Positions 25,769-34,897 of a stretch of 64,000 bases of DNA are shown one piece after another; within the stretch, counting starts at the first letter, position 1; the number at the start of each line of letters is the position of its first letter. The DNA is taken from contig NZ_JACHIP010000001.1 in assembly GCF_014203275.1 (NCBI RefSeq), positions 868,001 through 932,000 of the forward strand, given 5' to 3'. The notes under the pieces are model-generated. The model did not search any database. It was not told the DNA's origin and saw nothing but the letters and a program-made list of their open reading frames with translations. A program made the translations under genes and the position numbers. The stretch is from Granulicella aggregans. GTDB taxonomy: Bacteria > Acidobacteriota > Terriglobia > Terriglobales > Acidobacteriaceae.

Positions 25769-25802
25769 GTGCAAAGCCAGGCACGCAGGCCTGGCTTTGC
25801 AC
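25769..25802. repeat. strong hairpin in the rplO-secY spacer
   Basis: GTGCAAAGCCAGGC (25769-25782) pairs perfectly with GCCTGGCTTTGCAC (25789-25802) around a 6-nt loop. No U-tract follows on the - strand, so it is not a standard terminator. It could be a processing site or partial attenuator between ribosomal genes and secY. Confidence 0.75.
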
Positions 25803-25826
25803 TTTACAAAAGATCCTTGGTAATTC

Positions 25827-26303
25827 TTAGGCTGCAGCCGCTTCGCCAATCACGATCGCCTTGCCGCCAGCCTTCTCAATCGCTTCCTTAGCCGACTTCG
25901 AGAACTTGTGCGCATGGATCGTCACAGCCGAGCTGATCTCACCATTGTTCAGAACCTTGATCAGGCCGTTCTTCCGGCGGAGCAGGTTCAGCTCAACGAT
26001 CTTCTCGAGCGTGAACTCGATCGCGCCATGCTCAGCGACGAGCTCAGCCACGCGGTCCAAGCCAAGTACGGTGTACTCAACGCGGAAGATGTTAGTGAAG
26101 CCGCGCTTCGGCAGACGGCGGTGCAGCGGCATCTGGCCGCCTTCGAAACCACGCATCAGGCTCGAACCCGAGCGCGATCCCTGGCCCTTGTGTCCACGGG
26201 TAGATGTCTTACCCATGCCCGAACCCATACCGCGGCCGACACGCTTCTTGTTCTCATTCGCCTTTTTAGGAGCGCGCAGATTGGAAAGATTACGAATTGC
26301 CAT
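25827..26303 (-). CDS. rplO: 50S ribosomal protein L15
   Basis: The 158-residue L15 starts MAIRNLSNLRAPKKANENKK from the ATG at 26303. A longer open frame reaches 26615 but runs through the rpmD gene and its spacer and is not homologous. The glycine-rich N-terminal tail (GRGMGSGMGKTSTRGHKGQG), which penetrates 23S rRNA, and the C-terminal globular domain are both present. It follows rpmD after 80 nt. SecY comes next in transcription order, after a spacer with a strong hairpin. Confidence 0.97.
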   Translation of the reverse strand: MAIRNLSNLRAPKKANENKKRVGRGMGSGMGKTSTRGHKGQGSRSGSSLMRGFEGGQMPLHRRLPKRGFTNIFRVEYTVLGLDRVAELVAEHGAIEFTLEKIVELNLLRRKNGLIKVLNNGEISSAVTIHAHKFSKSAKEAIEKAGGKAIVIGEAAAA

Positions 26304-26383
26304 TTCTATTTCCTCGCTATAACGCCGGCAGCTCGAAGCTGGCCGACTCGCATGTAATTTGTGTTGCGGTTTATATCCTGCCC

Positions 26384-26575
26384 TTAGACGAAGCGAACAA
26401 GGTGCGGAACCTTCGCTACCATACCGCGGATCGAAGGTGTATCTTCGCGCTCGACGATCTGGTTCAGCCGGGTGAATCCAAGTCCCTTGATAACCGACTT
26501 GTGCTTCACCGGCGTGCAGATCTTCGACCGGAAGTACTGCAGCTTGATCTTCGCGACTGCATTTGTATCTGCCAT
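26384..26575 (-). CDS. rpmD: 50S ribosomal protein L30
   Basis: The 63-residue protein has the L30 core: KIKLQYFRSKICTPVKHKSV, then LGFTRLNQIVEREDTPSIRG and the final MVAKVPHLVRFV. Length and order (rpsE-rpmD-rplO) match the family. It binds 23S rRNA domain II on the solvent side of the large subunit. Confidence 0.96.
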   Translation of the reverse strand: MADTNAVAKIKLQYFRSKICTPVKHKSVIKGLGFTRLNQIVEREDTPSIRGMVAKVPHLVRFV

Positions 26576-26642
26576 AACTCTTCTCCTGATAGTTGCCGCC
26601 CGCGGTCACCTGCAACGCGAAACGTACAACGTAAAACTGTCT

Positions 26643-27152
26643 TTAGAGCTCGTCTTCCGACTTGCCACGCAGGGCAGCAACTTCGCTCTTGTTGCGGAGC
26701 TGGATCAGCGCGTCAAATGTCGCCTTGATCACGTTGTGCGGGTTCGCCGTGCCAAGCGACTTCGTCAGCACGTTCTGAATCCCAGCCGACGTCATCACAG
26801 CGCGAACCGTCTTACCAGCGATGATTCCCGTACCTTCCGGAGCCGGCTTCAACATCACCGAACCAGCGCCGAAGTGGCCAAGCACCTGGTGCGGAATCGT
26901 GGTCTCGGTCAGGTTGATCTTGAACAGGTTCTTCTTGGCCGACTCGATCCCCTTGCGAATCGCCTGGGGAACTTCCTTGGCCTTGCCCGAACCGTAGCCC
27001 ACAACGCCTTCACCGGCGTCACCCACCACAACCAGCGCGGCGAAGGACATATTCTTACCGCCCTTGACGACCTTGGTTACGCGGTTGATCGAAACAACCT
27101 CGTCCTTCAGGTTCAGCCGGTTTGCGTCAATCTTCTTCTTGAGAACTGCCAT
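26643..27152 (-). CDS. rpsE: 30S ribosomal protein S5
   Basis: The 169-residue S5 has the N-terminal dsRNA-binding fold ([20 protein letters not shown] ... [17 protein letters not shown]) and the C-terminal domain ([20 protein letters not shown] ... [14 protein letters not shown]). It sits at the mRNA entry and affects decoding accuracy. The gene follows rplR by 47 nt, one of the shorter spacers of the cluster. Confidence 0.97.
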   Translation of the reverse strand: MAVLKKKIDANRLNLKDEVVSINRVTKVVKGGKNMSFAALVVVGDAGEGVVGYGSGKAKEVPQAIRKGIESAKKNLFKINLTETTIPHQVLGHFGAGSVMLKPAPEGTGIIAGKTVRAVMTSAGIQNVLTKSLGTANPHNVIKATFDALIQLRNKSEVAALRGKSEDEL

Positions 27153-27199
27153 AGTCTTTATCCAGCTTTCTGGCTGCCTGTCCAGGCGCCTAAGAACCT

Positions 27200-27565
27200 T
27201 TAGAAGTCCAGCCCAGCTTCACGGGCAGCGTCAGCGAGAGCTTTCACGCGGCCGTGATACAGGTAGCCGCCGCGATCGAACACGATCTTCTTGACGCCCT
27301 TCTCGATAGCGCGCTCAGCGATCAGCTTGCCGACAGCCTTTGCAGCCTCGACGTTGCCGCCGTAGACCTTCTCTTCGCCCTTCTTGCCCATCGACGAAGC
27401 GGAGGCGATCGTGACGCCATTCAGGTCGTCGATCAGCTGCGTGTAGATGTGGTTGAGCGAGCGGTACACATTGAGGCGCGGACGCTCCGCGGTGCCAGAC
27501 ATTTTCTCGCGAATACGCGTGTGAACGCGCTGGCGAATGACATTACGTTGACGAGGATTAATCAT
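27200..27565 (-). CDS. rplR: 50S ribosomal protein L18
   Basis: The 121-residue L18 starts [20 protein letters not shown] at ATG 27565, which has GGAAGGG upstream. A longer frame to 27589 adds eight residues over that site. The core [20 protein letters not shown] and the C-terminal [20 protein letters not shown] are typical. It binds 5S rRNA together with L5. A stem of GGGACCAGG/CCTGGTCCC (27628-27653) lies in the 94-nt spacer from rplF. Confidence 0.97.
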   Translation of the reverse strand: MINPRQRNVIRQRVHTRIREKMSGTAERPRLNVYRSLNHIYTQLIDDLNGVTIASASSMGKKGEEKVYGGNVEAAKAVGKLIAERAIEKGVKKIVFDRGGYLYHGRVKALADAAREAGLDF

Positions 27566-27627
27566 TTTTTCCCTTCCTAGTAGCGTCACCAGAGTGCTGA
27601 TGACGTTCGGTCTCTATCTTTTTTGGT

Positions 27628-27653
27628 GGGACCAGGACATTAGCCCTGGTCCC
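27628..27653. repeat. 9-bp hairpin in the rplF-rplR spacer
   Basis: GGGACCAGG (27628-27636) and CCTGGTCCC (27645-27653) pair around an 8-nt loop. On the - strand an A-tract, not a U-tract, follows, so it is not a terminator for the cluster. Confidence 0.6.
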
Positions 27654-27659
27654 TAAGCT

Positions 27660-28205
27660 TTACTTGGCGCCGGTCTTTCCGACCTTCTTCTTCAGCTTCT
27701 CACCGGTGTAGCGAACGCCCTTGTTCTTGTACGGATCAGGCTTACGCAGCGAACGCATATCGGCGGCAATCTGGCCGACCTTCTGGCGGTCGATTCCGGA
27801 GACCACAAGGTGCGTCTGCTTCGGATCGATCGTTACCTCGATGCCCGTAGGCAGCGGGAACTCGATCGGGTGCGAGTAGCCGAGCGTGAACACAACCATG
27901 TTCTTGCCCTTCAACTCCGCACGGTATCCGATACCGACGATGTCGATCTCTTTGGTCCAGCCAGTCGTAACGCCGGTTACAGCGTTGAACACGAGCGAAC
28001 GAGCAAGCCCGTGAAACGCGGCCTGCTTATCATTCTCGCGCTCAGCGATCAGATTGCCCTCTTTGACGACGAGCTTGATGCCGCCAGGGAGAATCGCGCT
28101 GACCTTGCCCTTCGGGCCTTCGACGAGAACGGAAGTACCTTCCGCGTTGACGGTCCACTTGACGCCCGCCGGAAGCGGAATCGGCTTTTTACCAATACGT
28201 GACAT
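27660..28205 (-). CDS. rplF: 50S ribosomal protein L6
   Basis: The 181-residue L6 has two tandem repeat domains, starting [20 protein letters not shown]. The C-terminal signature is [16 protein letters not shown] ... [20 protein letters not shown], then [20 protein letters not shown]. It lies near the factor-binding site of the 50S subunit. The order rpsH-rplF-rplR is standard; flanking spacers are about 100 nt. Confidence 0.98.
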   Translation of the reverse strand: MSRIGKKPIPLPAGVKWTVNAEGTSVLVEGPKGKVSAILPGGIKLVVKEGNLIAERENDKQAAFHGLARSLVFNAVTGVTTGWTKEIDIVGIGYRAELKGKNMVVFTLGYSHPIEFPLPTGIEVTIDPKQTHLVVSGIDRQKVGQIAADMRSLRKPDPYKNKGVRYTGEKLKKKVGKTGAK

Positions 28206-28309
28206 GTACTAATCCTTATGTGGCTTGCGAGTCCCTTATAAGTCGAAACCGATAAGTTCCACTGCAGCCCGGCGATATCTCACGCCGTAGTCCCTAAATT
28301 CAAAAAGAA

Positions 28310-28708
28310 TTACCAAACTTCAGCGAGGATCTCTCCGCCAACGCCTTCACGGCGAGCCTGGCGGCCGGTCATAACACCCTTCGGTGTCGTCATGATCGAG
28401 ATACCAAGTCCACCCTGCACGCGGCGAATCTCGTCGCGGCCAAGGTAAACGCGGCAACCGGGACGCGAGATGCGCTTCAGGTCGCGAATGACGGACTCGT
28501 TGTTCGGGCCGTACTTCAGGTATACCCGGATCACCTTCATGCCATTCTCTTCAGCAGGCTTGAAGTTCGCGATGTAACCCTCTTCCTTCAGAATGCGAGC
28601 GATCTCCGCCTTCAACTTCGAGGCGGGAACGTCAAGCTTCTGGTGGCGGGCACGGACGGAGTTGCGGATGCGGGTCAAAAAATCTGCTACTGGGTCGGTC
28701 AGGTTCAT
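28310..28708 (-). CDS. rpsH: 30S ribosomal protein S8
   Basis: The 132-residue S8 starts [20 protein letters not shown] at the ATG at 28708, with AGGAG upstream. The longer frame to 28753 would add 15 unrelated residues. It has the C-terminal signature [21 protein letters not shown]8 binds the central domain of 16S rRNA and in enterobacteria represses the spc operon at rplE. The 185-nt spacer from rpsN is one of the longest in the cluster; I see no gene in it. Confidence 0.97.
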   Translation of the reverse strand: MNLTDPVADFLTRIRNSVRARHQKLDVPASKLKAEIARILKEEGYIANFKPAEENGMKVIRVYLKYGPNNESVIRDLKRISRPGCRVYLGRDEIRRVQGGLGISIMTTPKGVMTGRQARREGVGGEILAEVW

Positions 28709-28893
28709 CAATTCTCCTTCATTCCCCGTTCGCTCACGCCTGCTTTTTGTCAAAGCACTCGCGAGAACCAGCGGAAATGTTGCTACAAATTACGTCCAGA
28801 CTTCTGCACTCTGAAGCTTCCGAAGAAGCAACGAAATGAGGTCTCTGGAGTTTTGCAGGTCTCGGCTCTGCGCCAGACCCGCGTCAAACGGAA

Positions 28894-29079
28894 TTACCAG
28901 CTGGACTTCACAACACCCGGAATCTCACCCTTGAGGGCGAGCGAACGGAAGCAGAGACGGCAGACGCCGAACTTGCGCAGGAAAGCGCGAGGGCGACCAC
29001 AGATCTGGCAGCGGTTGTGCTGGCGGGACTTGAACTTCGGAACTCGTGCGTCTTTGACGCGTTTTGCTGTAGTTGCCAT
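28894..29079 (-). CDS. rpsN: 30S ribosomal protein S14, zinc-binding (type Z)
   Basis: The 61-residue protein is the short S14 form, with the zinc site CQICGRP ... FGVCRLCFR (C24, C27, C40, C43 approximately) and the usual ending [15 protein letters not shown]. It belongs to the 30S head. With the C+ forms of S4 and L36 nearby, the cluster encodes zinc-dependent versions throughout. Confidence 0.97.
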   Translation of the reverse strand: MATTAKRVKDARVPKFKSRQHNRCQICGRPRAFLRKFGVCRLCFRSLALKGEIPGVVKSSW

Positions 29080-29145
29080 AACTCTCTTTCAATTCTACGC
29101 GAAACTTGTGGATTTCACCGAACTTGTTCTGCCTGTTTCTAACGC

Positions 29146-29691
29146 TTAGGCAGTACGAAAGGGCATACCGAACGCCTTCAGCAGCGTACGCGCGCCGTTA
29201 TCGTCCTTGGCGGTCGTCACGATGGTCACGTTCATACCCTTGAGCTTGTCAACCTTCGCGTAGTCAATTTCAGCGAAGATAAGCTGATCGCGCAGACCCA
29301 GCGTGTAGTTGCCGCGGCCGTCGAAGCTCTTCGCCGAGACGCCCTTAAAGTCTCGAACACGCGGAAGCGCGATCGAAATCAAGCGGTCCAGGAACTCATA
29401 CATCGCATCGCCGCGCAGGGTCACCATCGCTCCGATGGGCATGCCTTCGCGAACCTTGAACGCAGCGATGGACTTCTTCGCCTTGGTCGTCACCGGCTTC
29501 TGTCCGGCAATCGATGCCAGGTCAGCCACGAGCGGGTCCATGATCTTGACGTTCTGGGTCGCTTCGCCCAAACCCATGTTGATGACGATCTTCTCGAGCT
29601 TCGGAATCGCCATCGCGTTCTCGATGTTCAGTTCCTTCGCGATCGCCTGCTTGATCTCGTTGTTGTACTTCTCTTTGAATCGTGCTGCCAT
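29146..29691 (-). CDS. rplE: 50S ribosomal protein L5
   Basis: The 181-residue L5 starts [20 protein letters not shown] at ATG 29691. The frame could extend eight residues to 29715 but without family support. Signatures are [37 protein letters not shown] and the [20 protein letters not shown] segment. It binds 5S rRNA and forms the B1b bridge with S13. It sits between rplX (89 nt) and rpsN (66 nt). Confidence 0.98.
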   Translation of the reverse strand: MAARFKEKYNNEIKQAIAKELNIENAMAIPKLEKIVINMGLGEATQNVKIMDPLVADLASIAGQKPVTTKAKKSIAAFKVREGMPIGAMVTLRGDAMYEFLDRLISIALPRVRDFKGVSAKSFDGRGNYTLGLRDQLIFAEIDYAKVDKLKGMNVTIVTTAKDDNGARTLLKAFGMPFRTA

Positions 29692-29780
29692 GATTGCTCT
29701 CTTCGCTTTCTCCACGGTTCCGGAGTCATGCCCGATGGGCCTTTACCGTTTCGTAGGGTGCACCTTAGTTACAGAATTAC

Positions 29781-30110
29781 TTACTTCTTCTTCTCGGGAA
29801 TCACATTCCCAGAAACCTTCGAAACGCGAACCTTCTTGTCACCCTCAACCCGAGTGCCAACGCGCGTCTTGTTACCCTCAGCGTCGATCAGCATCACGTT
29901 CGAGATGTGGATGGTCGCTTCCTGCTCCGCAATGCCGCCCTTGATGTTCCGCTGGGGATTCGGCTTCACGTGCTTCTTCATCATCATCACGCCCTCAACC
30001 AACAAGCGGTTCTTCTCTCCGATGACGCGAAGGACGCGGCCTTTCTTACCCTTATCCTTGCCAGCGATTACTTCAACCTGGTCATTACGCTTGATCTTGA
30101 TGCTTGCCAT
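29781..30110 (-). CDS. rplX: 50S ribosomal protein L24
   Basis: The 109-residue L24 has the KOW motif near the N-terminus (KIKRNDQVEVIAGKDKGKKG) and the typical KNRLLVEGVMMMKKHVKPNP segment. A lysine-rich C-terminus follows. It starts 50S assembly near the tunnel exit. Position between rplN and rplE is standard. Confidence 0.97.
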   Translation of the reverse strand: MASIKIKRNDQVEVIAGKDKGKKGRVLRVIGEKNRLLVEGVMMMKKHVKPNPQRNIKGGIAEQEATIHISNVMLIDAEGNKTRVGTRVEGDKKVRVSKVSGNVIPEKKK

Positions 30111-30203
30111 AACTAGCTCCTCGCTATCGACTCCGGCTATCTGCCGAAGTCCCTCGGTCTAAGACCGGCTCGCTTAATAATTACGGTTAACCAACATCCG
30201 AAG

Positions 30204-30575
30204 TTAGATAACTTCAGGCGCCAGCGAAACAATCTTCAAAAACTTCTTGTCGCGAAGCTCACGAGCAACAGGTCCGAACACACGCGTCCCAACCGGCTCG
30301 TTCGAGTCGTTGATCACGACAGCGGCGTTCTGGTCGAAGCGGATATACGTGCCATCGCGGCGACGATACTCCTTGCGCGTGCGGACGATGACCGCCTTCA
30401 CGACCTTGCCCTTCTTGACCGTCCCGTCGGGCGAAGCTTCCTTCACCGCTGCCGTAACGACATCGCCGAGACCGGCCTTCTTGCCCAGCCCGCCGCCGAG
30501 CGGAAGGATTACCTGCAACTTGCGTGCGCCCGAGTTATCGGCCACGTCAAGCATTGTTCTCATTTGTACTGACAT
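30204..30575 (-). CDS. rplN: 50S ribosomal protein L14
   Basis: The 123-residue L14 starts [20 protein letters not shown] and keeps the whole family core: [20 protein letters not shown], then [20 protein letters not shown] and the C-terminal [20 protein letters not shown]. It forms inter-subunit bridges B5 and B8. It follows rpsQ after 62 nt. Confidence 0.98.
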   Translation of the reverse strand: MSVQMRTMLDVADNSGARKLQVILPLGGGLGKKAGLGDVVTAAVKEASPDGTVKKGKVVKAVIVRTRKEYRRRDGTYIRFDQNAAVVINDSNEPVGTRVFGPVARELRDKKFLKIVSLAPEVI

Positions 30576-30637
30576 CGTTCGGCTCCTGAATCTCTAACCA
30601 AAGCTTCTACTGCAAATTTCTAAATGCGCCGGGCGAA

Positions 30638-30988
30638 CTACTTCGCCGGTGCAGCGACCGGGGCCTTGTCTTCAGCCTGCGCGAGCGAGGAGCGGCGAAC
30701 GATCTCCTCGAGCGACCAGCGCTTCAGCTTCGAAAGCGGCCGAGCCTCGCGGATGCGGACCACATCGCCGACGCGAGCGGAGTTCTGCTCGTCATGCGCG
30801 TAGAACTTCTTGTTCGACTTCATTACGCGCTTGTACTTCGGGTGCGCCTTGCGCATCTCGATCTCGACCACGATGGTCTTCTGCATCTTCGTCGAAACGA
30901 CGAGGCCGACCTTCTCGTTGCGGCGCGTAGCCGCTGCTTCAGCCGTAGCGTCCGTAGTTGCGGGGGTAGTGTTCACTGTCTCTGCCAT
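30638..30988 (-). CDS. rpsQ: 30S ribosomal protein S17, extended at both ends
   Basis: The OB-fold core of S17 runs from about residue 27 ([20 protein letters not shown]) to about 95 ([20 protein letters not shown]). A Thr/Ala-rich N-terminal extension of about 25 residues and an Ala/Pro-rich tail of about 15 make it 116 aa, against 84 in E. coli. It starts 3 nt after the rpmC stop codon, so the two are translated together. The N-terminal ATG fits that spacing, supporting the long form. Confidence 0.96.
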   Translation of the reverse strand: MAETVNTTPATTDATAEAAATRRNEKVGLVVSTKMQKTIVVEIEMRKAHPKYKRVMKSNKKFYAHDEQNSARVGDVVRIREARPLSKLKRWSLEEIVRRSSLAQAEDKAPVAAPAK

Positions 30989-30991
30989 GGG

Positions 30992-31267
30992 TTAGCCCTT
31001 CTTCGCGTTCTTGCGCGCGGTGCGTGTGCTCTTGGCCGGGGCGACGTTCTTCACCACCGGGTTGGCCTCGCGCTCCGCACTCAAAGTGCGCTCACGAGCA
31101 ATAGTCTTGATGCGGGCGATGTCCGTCTTCAGCACGCGAAGCTTCTTGATGCCTTCCTGGTTGCCCAGGCTCTTCTGGAAGCGGATGCGGAAGATCTGTT
31201 CGCCGGCCTTCGCCTGCTCCGTCTTCAGCTCTTCGTCGCTCAGGCTGCGGATCTTTGTCAGTTCCAT
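30992..31267 (-). CDS. rpmC: 50S ribosomal protein L29, basic tail
   Basis: The L29 core (MELTKIRSLSDEELKTEQAK ... LGNQEGIKKLRVLKTDIARI) is followed by an extra 25-residue basic tail (ending TRTARKNAKKG), giving 91 aa against about 63-70 in most bacteria. L29 lies at the tunnel exit where chaperones dock. The next gene, rpsQ, starts 3 nt later. Confidence 0.95.
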   Translation of the reverse strand: MELTKIRSLSDEELKTEQAKAGEQIFRIRFQKSLGNQEGIKKLRVLKTDIARIKTIARERTLSAEREANPVVKNVAPAKSTRTARKNAKKG

Positions 31268-31339
31268 AATTCTTCTCTCTTCACTACAAAGTTGCTGGCC
31301 TGATCGATTGAATCCGGCCGAATAATCTATTGCTCGAAC

Positions 31340-31774
31340 TTACTTCGCAGCTACCGTAGCCTTCACATCGTGACGCATCACGAAGGTCGTCTTCAGCGGC
31401 AGCTTGTGGGCAGCCAAACGCATCGCTTCCTTCGCGAGCTCAGGCGTTACGCCTTCCATCTCGAACAGGATCTTGCCCGGGCGCACAACCGCAACCCAGT
31501 GATCCGGAGCTCCCTTACCCTTACCCATACGGGTTTCGGCAGGCTTTTTCGTGATCGGCTTGTCCGGGAAGATACGCAGCCACACCTTGCCGCCACGCTT
31601 GATGAAACGCGTCATGGCGATACGACTCGCTTCGATCTGGCGATCGGTGATGTAACCGCATTCGACGACCTTCAGGCCGAACTCACCGAACGACAGATCG
31701 CTTCCGCGCCATGCCTTACCGCACATGCGACCGCGCTGTTGCTTGCGGTACTTGACCTTCTTTGGCATCAACAT
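31340..31774 (-). CDS. rplP: 50S ribosomal protein L16
   Basis: The 144-residue L16 carries the family signature [20 protein letters not shown], then [20 protein letters not shown] and [20 protein letters not shown]. Two ATGs are close together (MLMPKK). AGAGGG at 7 nt favours the first, at 31774. It lines the A-site tRNA corridor. Confidence 0.97.
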   Translation of the reverse strand: MLMPKKVKYRKQQRGRMCGKAWRGSDLSFGEFGLKVVECGYITDRQIEASRIAMTRFIKRGGKVWLRIFPDKPITKKPAETRMGKGKGAPDHWVAVVRPGKILFEMEGVTPELAKEAMRLAAHKLPLKTTFVMRHDVKATVAAK

Positions 31775-31898
31775 AATGAAACCCTCTTAGCTCTTAGCTT
31801 CTAGCCCCAGCTATTCGCCAGGAACTAGTCCATCAAATCCTGCTGCCATCAGCGATGTTCCGCTGCGCTTAGCTGCTTCAAGCTGCCTTTCGCTGCCC

Positions 31899-32573
31899 TT
31901 AGGAAGCGAATGCGCCCGTCGTCGTAACCTGGTCGCGCCGCTTCTTCTGCTCGTAGATGTCGCCACGGTAGACCCAGGTCTTCACGCCGATGATTCCATA
32001 GGTCGTGTGGGCCTCGGAGAACCCGTAGTCGATGTCCGCGCGCAGCGTGTGCAGCGGCAGGCGGCCTTGGAGATACCACTCCGAACGAGCAATCTCGTTG
32101 CCGTTCAGACGGCCCGATACGCGGACCTTGATCCCCTTGCAACCAAAACGCAGTGCCGAATCGACCGACTTGCGCATCGCGCGGCGGAAGCTGACGCGCT
32201 TCTCGAGCTGCAACGCAATTGCCTCGGACACAAGCTGAGCATCAAGCTCCGGCTTGTTGACCTCGAGGATATCGATGAACACCTCGCGGCTGGTGCGCTT
32301 CTGGATGTCGGCCTTGAGCTTGTCGATCTCGGCACCCTTGCGGCCGATGATGATGCCCGGACGCGCAGTGCGGATGATCAGACGCAGCTTGTTGCCTGGG
32401 CGCTCTACTTCAACCGAGCTCACGCCGGCGGCCTTCAGCTTCTCGCGCAGCTCAGCCTTCAGCTTTACGTCCTCGACCAGCAGCTTGTCGTAGCCGCGTT
32501 CCACAAACCAGCGTGACTTCCACGGCTTGTTGATCCCGAGGCGAAACCCATACGGATGGACTTTCTGTCCCAT
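31899..32573 (-). CDS. rpsC: 30S ribosomal protein S3
   Basis: The 224-residue S3 starts [20 protein letters not shown]. It has the KH domain ([20 protein letters not shown]) and the C-terminal domain ([20 protein letters not shown] ... [18 protein letters not shown]). It shapes the mRNA entry channel with S4 and S5. A 144-nt spacer with a palindromic repeat precedes it after rplV. Confidence 0.98.
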   Translation of the reverse strand: MGQKVHPYGFRLGINKPWKSRWFVERGYDKLLVEDVKLKAELREKLKAAGVSSVEVERPGNKLRLIIRTARPGIIIGRKGAEIDKLKADIQKRTSREVFIDILEVNKPELDAQLVSEAIALQLEKRVSFRRAMRKSVDSALRFGCKGIKVRVSGRLNGNEIARSEWYLQGRLPLHTLRADIDYGFSEAHTTYGIIGVKTWVYRGDIYEQKKRRDQVTTTGAFAS

Positions 32574-32650
32574 AGCTTCCTTTACTCCGGCCCTGTTGCC
32601 GGTTGAGCCGGCAGGGCATTCGCAAAACTTTAATTTTACTTCAAATCTTC

Positions 32651-32700
32651 TTTGTCATTCCCGCATTTTGTTTGTCATTCCCGAAGGGAATCTGCGTTTA
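32651..32700. repeat. TTGTCATTCCCGAAGGGAAT repeat with tandem head, rplV-rpsC spacer
   Basis: TTTGTCATTCCCGCATTTTG is followed by TTTGTCATTCCCGAAGGGAA and TCTGCGTTTA. The second part matches the copy at 20272-20303. The insertion lies between two ribosomal protein genes, so it must be tolerated in the cotranscript. Confidence 0.75.
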
Positions 32701-32717
32701 TGACGCCTATTGAACCC

Positions 32718-33224
32718 TTACTTCGCGGCCGTCTTCTTGGCTGCCTTCTTAGCCGGAGCCTTCTTCGCGGCGGTCTTCTTGGCTGCAGTCTTCTTCCCTG
32801 CTGCCTTCTTGACCGGAGCATCCGTTGCGCTAACCGCCGCTTCCGGAGCCTTCTTCTCGGCAACCGTCACGATGATGTGTGCGAGCCTGCGCTGGTAGCG
32901 GAACGCGCGGCCCATTGGGGCAGGGCGGATACGCTTCATGCGCGGGCCTTCGTTCGCCACCGCGGTGTGAACGTAAAGGTTATCGACATCGACATCCAGG
33001 CCCTGCTCGTCCGAGACGTAGCTGGCATTCTGGATCGCCGAACGGAGGACCTTCTCCACCACCGGAGCGATACGCTTCGTGCTGAAGTGGACCGTGTTGA
33101 GCGCCTGCTCTACGCGGAGTCCCTTGATGAGGTCGAGAACCAACTTCGCCTTCTGCGGGCTGGTGCGCTGGAACTTTGCTTCCGCGCGAAACTCTCTCAC
33201 TTTTACTGCTGCTGCCTTAGCCAT
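32718..33224 (-). CDS. rplV: 50S ribosomal protein L22 with Ala/Lys-rich tail
   Basis: The L22 core covers about residues 1-115 (EFRAEAKFQRTSPQKAKLVL ... GPRMKRIRPAPMGRAFRYQR). A 50-residue tail of alternating Lys and Ala groups follows (KKTAAKKTAAKKAPAKKAAK), giving 168 aa against about 110-115. Similar tails occur on other ribosomal proteins of high-GC bacteria and probably bind rRNA. L22 lines the exit tunnel. Confidence 0.96.
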   Translation of the reverse strand: MAKAAAVKVREFRAEAKFQRTSPQKAKLVLDLIKGLRVEQALNTVHFSTKRIAPVVEKVLRSAIQNASYVSDEQGLDVDVDNLYVHTAVANEGPRMKRIRPAPMGRAFRYQRRLAHIIVTVAEKKAPEAAVSATDAPVKKAAGKKTAAKKTAAKKAPAKKAAKKTAAK

Positions 33225-33294
33225 AACATCGTCCTTCGTAACTCAAACTTGTTCCGTCACTGCACTTCATCGCGGCAGATTGCCGCCCTACAGA

Positions 33295-33579
33295 CTAACG
33301 AGGCTTTGCCGATTCGCCCGACTTGGCCGAGTGGCCCTTGAAGGTCCTGGTCGCCGAGAACTCGCCCAGCTTGTGGCCAACCATGTTCTCCGTCACGTAG
33401 ACCGGGATGAACTTGCGGCCGTTATGCACCGCAATGGTGTGACCGACAAAGTCGGGGTGGATGGTCGACCGGCGAGACCAGGTGCGCAGCACCTTCTTCT
33501 CGTTGATCTGGTTCATGCCCTCAATCTTCTTCATGAGGTGCGCGTCGATGAAAGGGCCCTTCTTCAGTGAACGTGACAT
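33295..33579 (-). CDS. rpsS: 30S ribosomal protein S19
   Basis: The 94-residue S19 starts [20 protein letters not shown] and has [20 protein letters not shown] and [20 protein letters not shown]. It binds 16S rRNA in the head with S13. Order rplB-rpsS-rplV is standard. Confidence 0.98.
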   Translation of the reverse strand: MSRSLKKGPFIDAHLMKKIEGMNQINEKKVLRTWSRRSTIHPDFVGHTIAVHNGRKFIPVYVTENMVGHKLGEFSATRTFKGHSAKSGESAKPR

Positions 33580-33689
33580 TTGCTTAGCTCCGTAACTCTG
33601 TTGCGATGCTCGATACGACGAATCTCTTAGGTGCGAGACTTGGTGTTTCTCTCAGAACTAAGAACCGAAAACTAACTACTAAAACCGAA

Positions 33690-34514
33690 TTACTTGCTGC
33701 GACGCTTGACGATAAATACATCCGTCCGCTTGTTGTTACGCGTCTTGTAACCACGCGTAGGCTGGCCCCACGGAGTTACCGGGTGACGTCCGCCTGAAGT
33801 CTTACCTTCACCACCACCGTGTGGGTGGTCGACCGGGTTCATCGAGACACCACGGTTGGCCGGGCGAATGCCCTTCCAGCGGTTACGTCCCGCCTTACCG
33901 ATAGTGACGTTCTCGTGGTCCGTATTGCCGACCTGGCCGATCGTCGCCATGCACTCAACCAGCACCTTGCGGGTCTCGCCCGAAGGCAGCTTCAGAAGAG
34001 CGTAGTCGCCTTCCTTCGCGATCAGGTTGACCTGGGCTCCAGCTGAACGCGCCATCTGCGCGCCCTTGCCGGGACGAAGCTCGATGTTGTGCACGATCGT
34101 ACCGGTGGGGATGTTCTTCAGCGGCAGAGCATTGCCAACCAGGATGTCTGCATCCGGTCCGCTCATGATCTGTTGCCCAACCGTCAAGCCGATCGGCTGA
34201 ATGATGTAACGCTTCTCGCCGTCAGCATAAGCAATCAGGCAGATGCGCGAGCTGCGGTTCGGATCGTACTCAACCGTCTCGACCTTGCCGGGAATCCCGT
34301 ACTTGTCGCGCTTGAAGTCGATGAGACGAAGCTTCTGCTTGTGACCGCCGCCCTGGTGGCGGATAGCCAGACGGCCGGTGCTGCTACGACCGCCGGTACG
34401 CGGCTTTACCGCGAGAAGCGGCTTGTAGGGCTTGTCCGTCGTCAGGTCGTCGTTGACGAGCTTCGTCTGGAAGCGGAGCGTCGGTGTAATCGGTCTAAAT
34501 GATTTAATCGGCAT
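33690..34514 (-). CDS. rplB: 50S ribosomal protein L2
   Basis: The 274-residue L2 has the N-terminal [20 protein letters not shown], the [20 protein letters not shown] core, and the C-terminal peptidyl-transferase-linked segment ([20 protein letters not shown]) with the conserved His. It ends [11 protein letters not shown]. It is required for peptide bond formation and subunit association. Confidence 0.98.
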   Translation of the reverse strand: MPIKSFRPITPTLRFQTKLVNDDLTTDKPYKPLLAVKPRTGGRSSTGRLAIRHQGGGHKQKLRLIDFKRDKYGIPGKVETVEYDPNRSSRICLIAYADGEKRYIIQPIGLTVGQQIMSGPDADILVGNALPLKNIPTGTIVHNIELRPGKGAQMARSAGAQVNLIAKEGDYALLKLPSGETRKVLVECMATIGQVGNTDHENVTIGKAGRNRWKGIRPANRGVSMNPVDHPHGGGEGKTSGGRHPVTPWGQPTRGYKTRNNKRTDVFIVKRRSK

Positions 34515-34603
34515 TATCTTGTTCCTTCTGCCGCGCGGCTATTTATTTCTATAGCGACGCAAATTTCGAAATTCGTTCAGTAAATACGTCTACGGGCTGT
34601 GGC

Positions 34604-34897
34604 CTACAGACTATCCAGATACTCCGGCATCTTTTCGCCTTCCTTCAGGCGAACATAAGCCTTTTTCCAGTCAGGGCGGTAGCCGGAGTACTTACCACGG
34701 CGACGCTCCTTGCCTTCGACGGTCGCGGTGCGGATCGTCTCGACCTTTACCTTGAACAACGTCTCAACGGCCTGCTTCACTTCAGTCTTGGTGGCCTTCA
34801 GGGCGACTTCGAACACCAGGGTGTTCTGCGTCTCCTTCACGGTCATGCCCTTCTCGGTAATCAGGGGGCGGCGAATCACTTCATAGAGGGTAGGCAT
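34604..34897 (-). CDS. rplW: 50S ribosomal protein L23
   Basis: The 97-residue L23 has YEVIRRPLITEKGMTVKETQ and EGKERRRGKYSGYRPDWKKA. It is the docking site of trigger factor and SRP at the tunnel exit. Its ATG overlaps the rplD stop codon (TAATG), so L4 and L23 are coupled. Confidence 0.97.
   Translation of the reverse strand: MPTLYEVIRRPLITEKGMTVKETQNTLVFEVALKATKTEVKQAVETLFKVKVETIRTATVEGKERRRGKYSGYRPDWKKAYVRLKEGEKMPEYLDSL

Noticed and set aside
25769..25802. Terminator between rplO and secY
   Set aside because: The stem is strong but no U-tract follows on the - strand, and secY/adk must be transcribed through it or from a promoter that I do not see.
26304..26615. N-terminal extension of the L15 frame
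   Set aside because: It overlaps the rpmD gene in another frame and is not homologous to L15; the family start is at 26303.
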